Positions 42,530 through 49,776 of a stretch of 64,000 nt of DNA are shown here, one piece after another. The stretch is from contig NZ_SOCP01000003.1 of assembly GCF_004364325.1 (NCBI RefSeq), positions 248,001-312,000 on the forward strand, in the 5' to 3' direction. The notes beneath the pieces were generated by a model. It ran no database searches. It worked only from the letters and a program-made list of their open reading frames with translations, and was not told where the DNA came from. Position numbers and translations under genes: made by a program. How positions within the stretch are numbered: position 1 is the first letter of the stretch; every line of letters begins with the position of its first letter. Source of the stretch: Actinophytocola oryzae. GTDB taxonomy: Bacteria; Actinomycetota; Actinomycetes; Mycobacteriales; Pseudonocardiaceae.

Positions 42530-43102
42530 TCACCGATGCTGTTCCGCGGCCTCCCGAACCTGGGCCACGTACTTCGCCCACCACTCGGTGTCGCCCATGA
42601 CCGCCTGGTCCATGCCCGCCTGACCGTCGATCAGCTCCCGGACGATGTCGGCGTGGCCCGCGTGCTGGGCGGTCTCCGCGACCACGCGGACGAGCAGCGA
42701 GCCGAAGGTGGTGGCGCGGCGCTCTTCCGGCCACCACGACACGGTCGCCGGGGCGTCGAGTGGCAGCTCGGCCATCGACTCGTCCGAGTGACGCCAGGCC
42801 CTGCGGTACAGGTCGAGCAGGTACTCGCGGCTCTCGTCCGGCCTGGCCCACATGTCGGCGCTCTCCCAGACCGAGCCGTCCTCGTCCCACGGCAGGGTGA
42901 ACGGGGCCGGGCGGCCGACGCAGTCGCCGAGGTAGCCGAGCTCGATGCCGACGAGGTGTTTCACCAGGCCGAGCAGGTTGGTCGCCGTGGGCGTCATCGG
43001 GCGGCGGACGTCGTACTCCGAAAGGCCGTCCAGTGAACGGACCAGTGAGTCCCGGCTTTGTTGGAGGTATCGGTGCAGGTCGGCGGCTGTTCCCGTCATC
43101 AT
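42530..43102 (-). CDS. DinB-like / DUF664 four-helix protein
   Basis: 190 aa. The DinB-like layout has His residues in GLVKHLVGIELGY and ETAQHAGHADIVRELIDGQ, which should bind a metal in the bundle. Actinobacterial DUF664 members include mycothiol-dependent S-transferases. It starts MMTGTAADLHRYLQQSRDSL. The STAS gene upstream on the same strand is 9 bp away, so the two may be cotranscribed. Substrate is unknown. Confidence 0.85.
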   Translation of the reverse strand: MMTGTAADLHRYLQQSRDSLVRSLDGLSEYDVRRPMTPTATNLLGLVKHLVGIELGYLGDCVGRPAPFTLPWDEDGSVWESADMWARPDESREYLLDLYRRAWRHSDESMAELPLDAPATVSWWPEERRATTFGSLLVRVVAETAQHAGHADIVRELIDGQAGMDQAVMGDTEWWAKYVAQVREAAEQHR

Positions 43103-43111
43103 GGGGGCAGA

Positions 43112-43465
43112 CTAGGCGGGCCCACCGACAAGATCGGGTTTGACGGTCAGGACCTGGTCGAGTGCCGTGACCGTCAGCGGACGCGTGACCGCGGTGCCGC
43201 CGGGGACGATCTCCAGCCTGCTCCCCCGGGACTTGCATCGTTTGTCGTGGTTCAGCAGCACCGAGAGGCCCGCGGAGCCCAGGAACGTGAGGCCCGTCAG
43301 GTCGAGGACGACCGGCGCGGGCGGCACCACGACCGCCTCGGCGAAGTCCAGCTGCGTCGACAGCCTCGGCGCGGTCAGCATGTCCAGCTCGCCACTCGCA
43401 CGCACCACAACGGAGTGGTTCTCCACCGTGCGGGTCACCCACAGCAACGCGTCGAGATCGGGCAT
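43112..43465 (-). CDS. STAS-domain anti-sigma factor antagonist-like protein
   Basis: 117 aa single STAS domain from ATG 43465 (GGAGG 6 nt upstream). Strand-helix pattern SVVVRASGELDMLTAPRLSTQL, then VVLDLTGLTFLGSAGLSVLLN, where the Ser in FLGSAG is the usual phosphorylation site of SpoIIAA-like antagonists. Such proteins release a sigma factor when unphosphorylated. No anti-sigma kinase or sigma factor is adjacent, so the partner lies elsewhere. It is codirectional with the DinB-like gene. Confidence 0.88.
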   Translation of the reverse strand: MPDLDALLWVTRTVENHSVVVRASGELDMLTAPRLSTQLDFAEAVVVPPAPVVLDLTGLTFLGSAGLSVLLNHDKRCKSRGSRLEIVPGGTAVTRPLTVTALDQVLTVKPDLVGGPA

Positions 43466-43629
43466 GGCAGCCTCCATGACCTGGTGAAATGTCGAGCCTA
43501 GACGACATTTGACAGGGGGCACAGGAGGTTTCACCCTTCCGGATGAAAACCGGAATCTCGGTTTGACAGACGCTCCGAGTCGACGCGGTTACCTGAGCAA
43601 CCACCCGCAGGCGGACGCGTCCACCGGAC

Positions 43630-44499
43630 ATGAAGTTCGCCGCGACGCAGCTCCTGCGCTTCGCGTGGCTCGAGGCAAGGTGCTGCGCGTTCGCCGTCGC
43701 CGTGTTCGGCGGGCTCGCCGTCTCGAAGGTGGTGCCACTGCCCGTCGCGCGGTACGACGCCCTCCTCGTCTACTGCGTGGCGGTCACGCTGGTGTTCCGG
43801 CTGGTGCGCTGGGAGACGACCGTCGAGATGCTGGTGATCGCCGGTTTCCACGTCTTCGGGCTGTTGTTCGAGCTGGTCAAGGTGCCGCTCGGGTCGTGGG
43901 CCTACCCGGAGCCCGCGCTGACGAAGATCCTCGGCGTCCCGCTCTACAGCGGCTTCCTCTACGCGGCGGTCGGCAGCTACGTCGTCGCGGCGTGGCGCCT
44001 GTTCGACCTGCGGGTGTCCGGCTACCGGGCGGTGCCGACGGCGGCCGTCGCCTTCGCGGTCTACGTCAACCTCATCACGCACCACTGGCTGCCCGACCTG
44101 CGCTGGCCGCTCGCCGGGCTGCTCGTCGCGGTGACGTGGGGCACGACCGTGCACTTCACCGTCGGCGCCCACCGGTACCGGATGCCGCTCGCGGTGTCGT
44201 TCGCGCTCATCGGGTTCTTCCTGTGGCTGGCCGAGAACATCGCGACGTTCTTCGGCGCGTGGCGCTACCCGCACCAGCTCGAGGCGTGGCGGCTCGTCGA
44301 CCCGGCGAAGTTCGGCGCGTGGGCGATGCTCGTCAGCCTCACGTTCGTGCTCGTGGCCGCGTTCCGCGCCAGGACGGGCAGGCTGTGGGAACCGGTGTCC
44401 ACAGTGGCCCGCAGGGCCGCCGGACAGCGGTGGCCACTTGTCGGACCACTGAACCGGCCGCCAGATGACGGAATGTATCCAGTTCATGGGAGTGGTTGA
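43630..44499 (+). CDS. DUF817 integral membrane protein
   Basis: 289 aa with about eight membrane helices (for example CCAFAVAVFGGLAVSKVV, DALLVYCVAVTLVFRLV, MPLAVSFALIGFFLWLAEN). Conserved polar positions typical of DUF817 are ELVKVPLGSWAYPE, YSGFLYAAVGSYVVAAWR, THHWLPDLR and ENIATFFGAWRYP. Function is unknown; the spaced His/Glu/Trp residues inside the membrane suggest a small-molecule or metal role. It lies upstream of the winged-helix gene. Confidence 0.88.
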   Translation: MKFAATQLLRFAWLEARCCAFAVAVFGGLAVSKVVPLPVARYDALLVYCVAVTLVFRLVRWETTVEMLVIAGFHVFGLLFELVKVPLGSWAYPEPALTKILGVPLYSGFLYAAVGSYVVAAWRLFDLRVSGYRAVPTAAVAFAVYVNLITHHWLPDLRWPLAGLLVAVTWGTTVHFTVGAHRYRMPLAVSFALIGFFLWLAENIATFFGAWRYPHQLEAWRLVDPAKFGAWAMLVSLTFVLVAAFRARTGRLWEPVSTVARRAAGQRWPLVGPLNRPPDDGMYPVHGSG

Positions 44500-44530
44500 C
44501 TGCGCGTGCCCGATTAGGTCGGATATAGGC

Positions 44531-45037
44531 GTGCCCGCTCTACCGAGCAACTCCGTCGTCGTGCAGCTGAACATCGACCTGCCACGAGATCCGGACACCC
44601 TCGCCATGCTGTCCGAACTGCTCCACGCGGCGGCCGAGTTACCCGGCGTCGCCGTCCGCCAGGCAGCGATCCCCGAGCTGCCGTTCCCTCCGAAGTCCAC
44701 AGTGGACGATGTCGAGGCACGCCTGCGGGTCGTCCCCTACTCCAGGACCGTGTTGCGCCACGGCATCCCGGTCACGCTGACCCGTCTGGAGTTCGACCTG
44801 TTGCTGTACCTCATCGAGCGTCCGGGAAAGGTACTGCCGAGGCGCACGCTGATGGCCGACGTCTGGGGTGTCGACGAGGTGCTGCGCAGCAGGACCGTCG
44901 ATGTCCACATCAGACGTCTACGCAACAAGATCGGCACGGAACGCCTGCGCATCACCACGATCCGCGGCATCGGCTACCGGTTCGACGGCCAACGGGGTGT
45001 GGTCGTCGAACCGGTGCCGGAGTGGGCGGTGGTGTGA
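44531..45037 (+). CDS. Stand-alone OmpR-type winged-helix DNA-binding protein
   Basis: About 168 aa. The C-terminal half (VTLTRLEFDLLLYLIERPGKVLPRRTLMADVWG...RTVDVHIRRLRNKIG...ITTIRGIGYRFD) is a complete OmpR/PhoB winged helix. No receiver domain precedes it; instead there is a short alpha/beta segment (SVVVQLNIDLPRDPDTLAMLSEL). It is therefore not a classical response regulator and must be controlled differently. GTG 44531 is preferred over ATG 44465, which would overlap the DUF817 gene. A TATAGG just upstream suggests a leaderless transcript. Confidence 0.85.
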   Translation: MPALPSNSVVVQLNIDLPRDPDTLAMLSELLHAAAELPGVAVRQAAIPELPFPPKSTVDDVEARLRVVPYSRTVLRHGIPVTLTRLEFDLLLYLIERPGKVLPRRTLMADVWGVDEVLRSRTVDVHIRRLRNKIGTERLRITTIRGIGYRFDGQRGVVVEPVPEWAVV

Positions 45038-45041
45038 GTCC

Positions 45042-45075
45042 CCGGTGCGGGGCCGAGTCCTCGGCCCCGCACCGG
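45042..45075. terminator. Bidirectional hairpin terminator
   Basis: A perfect 15-bp stem, CCGGTGCGGGGCCGA with TCGGCCCCGCACCGG, around a 4-nt loop gtcc. It sits between the convergent winged-helix and trypsin-like genes and can serve both. Confidence 0.88.
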
Positions 45076-45085
45076 TATTCGAGAA

Positions 45086-45808
45086 TCAGACGCCCGCGAC
45101 CGAGGTGATCCAGCTGCGGTAGCGCGTGATGTTGGTGTACGCCGTGCGGGTGGCGCGGTCACTCGTCGACGCCACACCGACCTGCCGCCCGGAGGCGAAC
45201 ATCGGACCACCGGAGTCGCCGCCCGCGGTGATGCCGTTGCCCCGGGACGCGCAGACGGCGATGCCGCCCGCGTAGTCGCTGCAGCTCACCGACGTGACGT
45301 TCACGTTGGCCACCTTCAGCAACCGGGACTGGCAGTTGATCTCCGGCTGGCCGGTGCACGTGGCGCCCCAGCCGTAGACCTGCACGGACTGGCCGGTCGA
45401 GACGCTGCTCGTGGTGCCGAGCGGCGAGTACGTGGCCGCGACGCTGGTGGTCAGCCGCACGATCGCGATGTCGGCGGAGGGGTTGCGGGTGATCGTGCCG
45501 CCGGTGGCCATCGTGCCGCCGCTGGTCTGGTCCAGGCTGCCGATGCGGAACGTGTACGTGCCGGAGGAGGACACGCAGTGCTTGGCCGTCAGGATGTACT
45601 GCGGCGCGATGATCGTCGCCGTGCAGTTCTGCTGGCCGTTGACGAACAGGCGCGCCGCCCACGGCGCGTTGGAGGCGTTGCCACCGCCGATGATCATCGG
45701 CGTGGCGCCGCCACCGGGTTCGTCGGTGGCGGTGGCCGTCTGCGGGACGGCCACGACCAGCGCGAGTGCCGCCCCGAGCAACGTGAGGCCGGCCTTGAAC
45801 AACTTCAT
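45086..45808 (-). CDS. Secreted trypsin-like serine protease (S1 family)
   Basis: 240 aa. A signal peptide (FKAGLTLLGAALALVVAVPQ) and a short propeptide lead to a mature start near MIIGGGNASNAPWAARL. The catalytic triad is complete: His in TAKHC, Asp in SADIAIVRL, Ser in GGDSGGPMF. Three disulfide pairs are plausible (CTATI/KHC, CTGQPEIN-C, SCSDY/AVCAS). The specificity pocket has an Asp-like environment (GITAGGDSGG), suggesting trypsin-like cleavage after basic residues. It is monocistronic, closed by the shared terminator. Confidence 0.93.
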   Translation of the reverse strand: MKLFKAGLTLLGAALALVVAVPQTATATDEPGGGATPMIIGGGNASNAPWAARLFVNGQQNCTATIIAPQYILTAKHCVSSSGTYTFRIGSLDQTSGGTMATGGTITRNPSADIAIVRLTTSVAATYSPLGTTSSVSTGQSVQVYGWGATCTGQPEINCQSRLLKVANVNVTSVSCSDYAGGIAVCASRGNGITAGGDSGGPMFASGRQVGVASTSDRATRTAYTNITRYRSWITSVAGV

Positions 45809-45963
45809 CTCGTGCTCCTCGATTCTGCGGCCGGTGGGCCGCGAACAGGGGTGAATCGGGAACGAACGGTCACCTGTTGGTCACCGTTCGAGACTTACCT
45901 CATCATTCGGACACGCGTGCGGCAAGAGACCTGCCTTCCCACAATTCCCAGAGCTGGGCCGCG

Positions 45964-46042
45964 CACTGAAGGACGCCTTCGTAACGCCCGCCGTACTGAA
46001 GGACGCCTTCGTAACGCCCGGCGTACTGAAGGACGCCTTCGT
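45964..46042. repeat. Three-copy 30-bp palindromic repeat
   Basis: Cores GAAGGACGCCTTC start at 45968, 45998 and 46028, with linkers GTAACGCCCGCCGTACT and GTAACGCCCGGCGTACT. The first arm begins GCACT as at other loci. The array lies in the 307-bp gap 45809-46115 upstream of the Nramp-like gene. The rest of that gap shows only a possible promoter region for the protease (45809-45960) and no gene. Confidence 0.95.
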
Positions 46043-46115
46043 AACGCTGGGCGGGGGCCGGGAGGCCGTACGATCTTGTCCGAGATCTCCTTTTTCCTGC
46101 GAAGGGATCACGGTT

Positions 46116-47554
46116 ATGGCGAGGCAGCACGACGAAGTGTCCCCCTCCACGACATGGCGGTTCCCCGCCAAGCACCTACCCCGGCCGGAACTACGCCCGT
46201 TACCCGAAGCACCCACGTCCCCCTGGCGCACCATCGGTCCCGGCATCGTGGCCGCCGGGGTCGGGTTGGCGTCCGGCGAGTTCATCCTCTTCCCCTACAT
46301 CGCCTCCCAGGTCGGGCTCGTGTTCGTCTGGGCCGCACTGCTCGGCCTTGGCACGCAGTTCTTCCTCAACATGGAAATCGAGCGCTACACACTCGCCACC
46401 GGCGAGACCGCGCTCACCGGCTTCAGCCGGTTCTGGCGCCACTGGGCCTGGTGTTCGCAGTCCTGACCATCCTCGCGAACCTGTGGCCCGGCTGGGCCAC
46501 CAGCTCCGCCACGATGATCACCTACCTGACGGGCGGCGGCGACGTCGTGTGGATCACCGTCGGGTTGCTGCTGGTGATCGGGCTCGTCCTCACGCTGGCG
46601 CCCGTCGTGTACGTGGCGCTGGAACGCGCGGAGATGGTCAAGGTCGCGGCGGTGCTGCTGCTCCTGCTCGTCGGCGCGATCGTCGCGATCTCCGCCGACG
46701 CCTGGGCGGACCTGCCGACGATCGTCACCAGGGCGCGGGTTCCGATCGAGCCCTCGCTCGGGTTCGCCCTGCTGATGGGCGCCCTGGCGTTCGCCGGTGC
46801 GGGTGGCGGGCAGAACCTGGTGCAGAGCAACTGGATCCGCGACAAGGGCTTCGGCATGGGCCGGTACGTGCCACGGATCAAGAGCCCGGTCACGGGCAAG
46901 CCCGAGGCCGCACCGAGCACCGGGTTCTACTTCGAGCCGACCGACGAGCACCTGTCGCGCTGGCGTGCGTGGTGGCGGTTCGCCAACCGGGAGCAGTTGT
47001 ACACGTTCGTGTTAATCACGTTCCTGACGATCCTGTTCACGTCCCTGCTGTCGTACGCCACCGTGTACGGGAAACCGGGGCTGGAGAACAATATCGGGTT
47101 CCTGCAGACCGAGGGGCTGGTGCTCAAGGACACCGTCGGCCCGTGGTTCGGCACACTCTTCTGGGTGATTGGCGCGTTCTCGTTGTTCGCGGCGGCCCTG
47201 GGCATCGTCGACTACACGAGCCGGCTGGTCGCCGACGTCGTCAAGACGTCGTATGCCAAGGACACCAAGGAAAGCACGATCTACTTCGCCGTGGTGTGGG
47301 TGCTCGTGCTGGTCGGGTGCGTCATCGCACTCGCGGGACTCGCCCAGCCACTGGTCCTGCTGGTGATCTCCGCGTGCGTCGGCGGGCTGATGATGTTCAT
47401 CTACTCGGGACTGCTGATCCTGCTCAACCGCAGGGTTCTGCCAGGTGGGCTCCGCATCCGCGCGGGCAGGACCGCCGTGCTCGGCTGGTCGGTCGCGCTG
47501 TTCGGCGTGCTGAGCGTCCTGACACTCGTCGAACAGCTGGGCAAGCTGTTCTGA
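46116..47554 (+). pseudogene. Nramp-like divalent metal transporter, disrupted by a one-base frameshift
   Basis: A polytopic membrane protein of the Nramp-related group, about 479 aa if repaired. The N-terminal part is in the frame of ATG 46116 (PWRTIGPGIVAAGVGLASGEF, ETALTGFSRFWRHW). After the Trp codon near 46444 that frame stops within 30 bp. The rest continues in another frame (GLVFAVLTILANLWPGW...LVEQLGKLF to 47554). Restoring one G in TGGGCC (to TGGGGCC) gives a continuous protein. TM1 has GLASGEF rather than the Nramp DPGN metal motif, so its substrate may not be Mn/Fe. It is either a recent null allele or a sequencing error in a G run. Confidence 0.85.
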
Positions 47555-47564
47555 CTCACCGCCG

Positions 47565-47592
47565 GGGGCGAGGGGCGCGCGCCGCTCGCCCC
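47565..47592 (+). terminator. GC-rich hairpin after the Nramp-like gene
   Basis: GGGGCGAG (47565-47572) pairs with CTCGCCCC (47585-47592); the loop can pair further (GCGCGC). It begins 10 bp after the stop and separates it from the DAHP synthase leader. Confidence 0.65.
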
Positions 47593-47610
47593 TGGTGATA
47601 GGGTCTCCCC

Positions 47611-47676
47611 ATGCAGCGGCAGTATTGGTTTACTCCCCCGGCCCGGGTTGGGTCGGCGGGCGTTCTGTCGCGCTGA
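47611..47676 (+). CDS. Leader peptide with consecutive Tyr-Trp-Phe codons
   Basis: A 21-codon ORF starting ATG CAG CGG CAG TAT TGG TTT (MQRQYWF...) and stopping at 47674-47676, 80 bp before the DAHP synthase start. The three aromatic amino acids, all end products of the pathway opened by DAHP synthase, occur in a row in a short peptide. It is followed by overlapping inverted repeats. This is the arrangement of an amino-acid-sensing attenuator. A TAGGGT -10-like box lies 6-11 bp upstream; no strong ribosome site is visible. Confidence 0.75.
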   Translation: MQRQYWFTPPARVGSAGVLSR

Positions 47677-47740
47677 CCAACCAACCCCGAGCCGGGCAGT
47701 GAGCCGGCTCGGCGAAGGTGTCGAGGCGGCTCGCTCGACG
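47641..47740 (+). promoter_or_regulatory. Attenuator-like region upstream of DAHP synthase
   Basis: GGGTTGG (47645-47651) can pair with CCAACCC (47681-47687). CCGAGCCGG (47687-47695) pairs perfectly with CCGGCTCGG (47704-47712), and GTCGAG (47720-47725) with CTCGAC (47734-47739). The first two overlap, so they can be alternative structures as in trp-type attenuators. There is no clear T-run after the second hairpin. Confidence 0.6.
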
Positions 47741-47756
47741 AACAGGAAGCCGCCGA

Positions 47757-48815
47757 ATGTCTGTCATCACCGCACCCTCGTTGGACAACCACCGGATCGC
47801 CGGGTTCAGCCCGCTGATCTCGCCCGCCCTGCTGCGCTACGAGCTGCCCGCGGGCGAGGACGTCGCCGCCACCGTGACGCGGGCCAGAACCGACGTGGTC
47901 GACGTGCTCGACGGGCGCGACGACCGCCTGCTCGTCGTGGTCGGGCCCTGTTCCATCCACGACGTCGACGCCGGGCTGGAGTACGCGCGACGCCTCGCGG
48001 CCGTGGCACGCACGCTGTCCGACGACCTGCTCGTGGTCATGCGCACCTACTTCGAGAAGCCGCGTACCACGATCGGGTGGAAAGGTCTCATCAACGACCC
48101 GCACCTCGACGGGACCTACGACGTCAACACCGGCCTGCGGCTCGCGCGCCGACTCCTGTTGGACGTCAACGGGATGGGCCTGCCAGTCGGTTGCGAGTTC
48201 CTCGATCCCATCACGCCGCAGTACATCTCCGACGTCGTCGCCTGGGGCTCGATCGGGGCACGCACGGCCGCGAGCCAGACCCACCGCCAGCTGTGCAGTG
48301 GACTGTCCATGCCCATCGGCATCAAGAACTCCACCTCCGGCGACACCGCCGACGCCGTCGACGGCATCCACGCCGCCGCGGCGGGGCACGCGTTCATGGG
48401 CATCAACGCCGACGGTCTCGCCGCGCTCGTCACCACGTCCGGCAACCCCGACTGCCACCTCATCCTGCGTGGCGGCAAGTCCGGCCCCAACTACTCGGCC
48501 ACGCACGTCGAGTCCACACTGGACATCCTCGGCCGCGCGGGACTGGCGCGCCGGGTCATCGTGGACGCCAGCCACGGCAACAGCGGCAAGGACCACGTGC
48601 GGCAGGCGGCCGTCGTCACCGAGCTCGCCGAGCGGATCGCGCGGGGCGAGCGCGGCGTGACCGGCCTGATGATGGAGAGCTTCCTCGTCGCCGGACGCCA
48701 GGAGATCGGGCAGGACATGGTGCGCGGACAGTCCGTCACGGACGCCTGCATGGCCTGGGACACAACGGAAGCGCTGCTGACCGACCTGGCGGGAGCGGTA
48801 CGCGCGAGGCGGTGA
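47757..48815 (+). CDS. 3-deoxy-7-phosphoheptulonate (DAHP) synthase, class I
   Basis: Condenses phosphoenolpyruvate and erythrose-4-phosphate, the first step to Phe, Tyr and Trp. 352 aa from ATG 47757 (AGGAAG 8 nt upstream). Class I (AroF/G/H-type) features are VVVGPCSIHD, MRTYFEKPRTTIGWKGLINDPHLDG, GLPVGCEFLDPITPQY, MPIGIKNSTSGD, ILRGGKSGPNY, VIVDASHGNSGKDH and a Cys/His/Glu/Asp metal set. Many actinomycetes rely on class II enzymes; a class I copy with an aromatic leader ORF suggests a regulated or specialised-metabolite role. It is convergent with the FHA-like gene (1 bp gap). Confidence 0.96.
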   Translation: MSVITAPSLDNHRIAGFSPLISPALLRYELPAGEDVAATVTRARTDVVDVLDGRDDRLLVVVGPCSIHDVDAGLEYARRLAAVARTLSDDLLVVMRTYFEKPRTTIGWKGLINDPHLDGTYDVNTGLRLARRLLLDVNGMGLPVGCEFLDPITPQYISDVVAWGSIGARTAASQTHRQLCSGLSMPIGIKNSTSGDTADAVDGIHAAAAGHAFMGINADGLAALVTTSGNPDCHLILRGGKSGPNYSATHVESTLDILGRAGLARRVIVDASHGNSGKDHVRQAAVVTELAERIARGERGVTGLMMESFLVAGRQEIGQDMVRGQSVTDACMAWDTTEALLTDLAGAVRARR

Positions 48816-48816
48816 G

Positions 48817-49725
48817 CTAGACGGGAACAGCAGGCGGGTCGTCGCCGCGCTCCACCTCGTCCAGGTCCTCAGCCGTCACGAGGCGGTACTCGGCGATCCG
48901 TTTGCCGACCGCGAACCTCGGGTTCTGGATGCGACCGATGCGGGCCTCCGAGTACGGGTCGGCCAGCTCGCCGAACGCGATCTGCGACACCGTCCGGATC
49001 GCGTCGTCGACCCGTTGGGGCCGCTCGAGGTTCCACGCGTCACCGCCGCGCCAGCCGCGGATCCGTTCGTAGATCCGTCGGTTGGTCGGCGGGAACGGCG
49101 AGTCGTCGTCGCCGACGAGCCACGGCTCGGCCAGCGCCAGTGCCACGTACCACTCCTTGGAGCGGCGCGTCAACTGTCCTTTTCGGACATGCGGCTTCAG
49201 CTCGGTGTCCCGGTGGATCTGGGTCACCGGGCGTTCCGCCGCCACCATCGACTGCACGGTGAACGTCATCAGCAGGTCGGTGAACAGGTCGATGCCGACC
49301 TGTTTGCCCGCCAGCACGACCAGCTCGTTCTTGCCCTCGTCGAGCAGTGCGGTCATGTCCCGGATCATGGTCACGCGCCGCGCCCCGCCAGGAGCGTCCA
49401 GCAGGCTCGACAGCCGCCCCTCGCCTGCGCCGACCCACCGCAGCCACGCGGCCTCCGCGCCGACCACCAGCTCGGCGAGCGTCCCGGACACGTGCGGGGC
49501 GCATCCCGGCAGCCGCAGCTCCACCCGGCCCGGCCCCGGCCCGGCGGCCGAGTGCGGGTCGCGCCCGAACACGAGGCGCTCGCCCGGACCGAGCATCACC
49601 GGGTGCAAGTCGTTGCCCCGCACCATGACCTGCGGCATCCCGCTCCCCACCACCGTCCTGACCGACGCACGCGAGACTACCCGGTGCGCGACCACGACGC
49701 CCCTGCGCGCCTGAACCCCTGTCAT
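48817..49725 (-). CDS. FHA-like protein downstream of the kinase
   Basis: About 302 aa. The N-terminal third resembles a forkhead-associated domain (MLGPGERLVFGRDP, RLPGCAPHVSGTLAELVVG), with GR and xHVS-like positions used for phosphothreonine binding. The C-terminal part is helical (HVRKGQLTRRSKEWYVALALAEP, PPTNRRIYERIRG, AIRTVSQIAFGEL) and could be winged-helix-like. It lies 51 bp downstream of the kinase gene on the same strand, so it is a likely kinase substrate or readout. The start at 49725 is uncertain; ATG 49638, after GGGGAG, is an alternative. Confidence 0.72.
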   Translation of the reverse strand: MTGVQARRGVVVAHRVVSRASVRTVVGSGMPQVMVRGNDLHPVMLGPGERLVFGRDPHSAAGPGPGRVELRLPGCAPHVSGTLAELVVGAEAAWLRWVGAGEGRLSSLLDAPGGARRVTMIRDMTALLDEGKNELVVLAGKQVGIDLFTDLLMTFTVQSMVAAERPVTQIHRDTELKPHVRKGQLTRRSKEWYVALALAEPWLVGDDDSPFPPTNRRIYERIRGWRGGDAWNLERPQRVDDAIRTVSQIAFGELADPYSEARIGRIQNPRFAVGKRIAEYRLVTAEDLDEVERGDDPPAVPV

Positions 49726-49776
49726 ACCACGATGATCCCAGCGCGGCGGGGAACACGGGGGTGGAAGGTTCCGGTC

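Noticed and set aside
45809..46115. Search for tRNA or small RNA genes in the larger gaps (24073-24403, 36624-37060, 45809-46115)
   Set aside because: No cloverleaf or T-loop consensus (GGTTCGAATCC-like) was seen; the gaps hold repeats and promoter-like sequence only.
46116..47554. Programmed ribosomal frameshift as an explanation for the Nramp-like gene
   Set aside because: No slippery heptamer or downstream structure stands out; a one-base loss in a G run is simpler.
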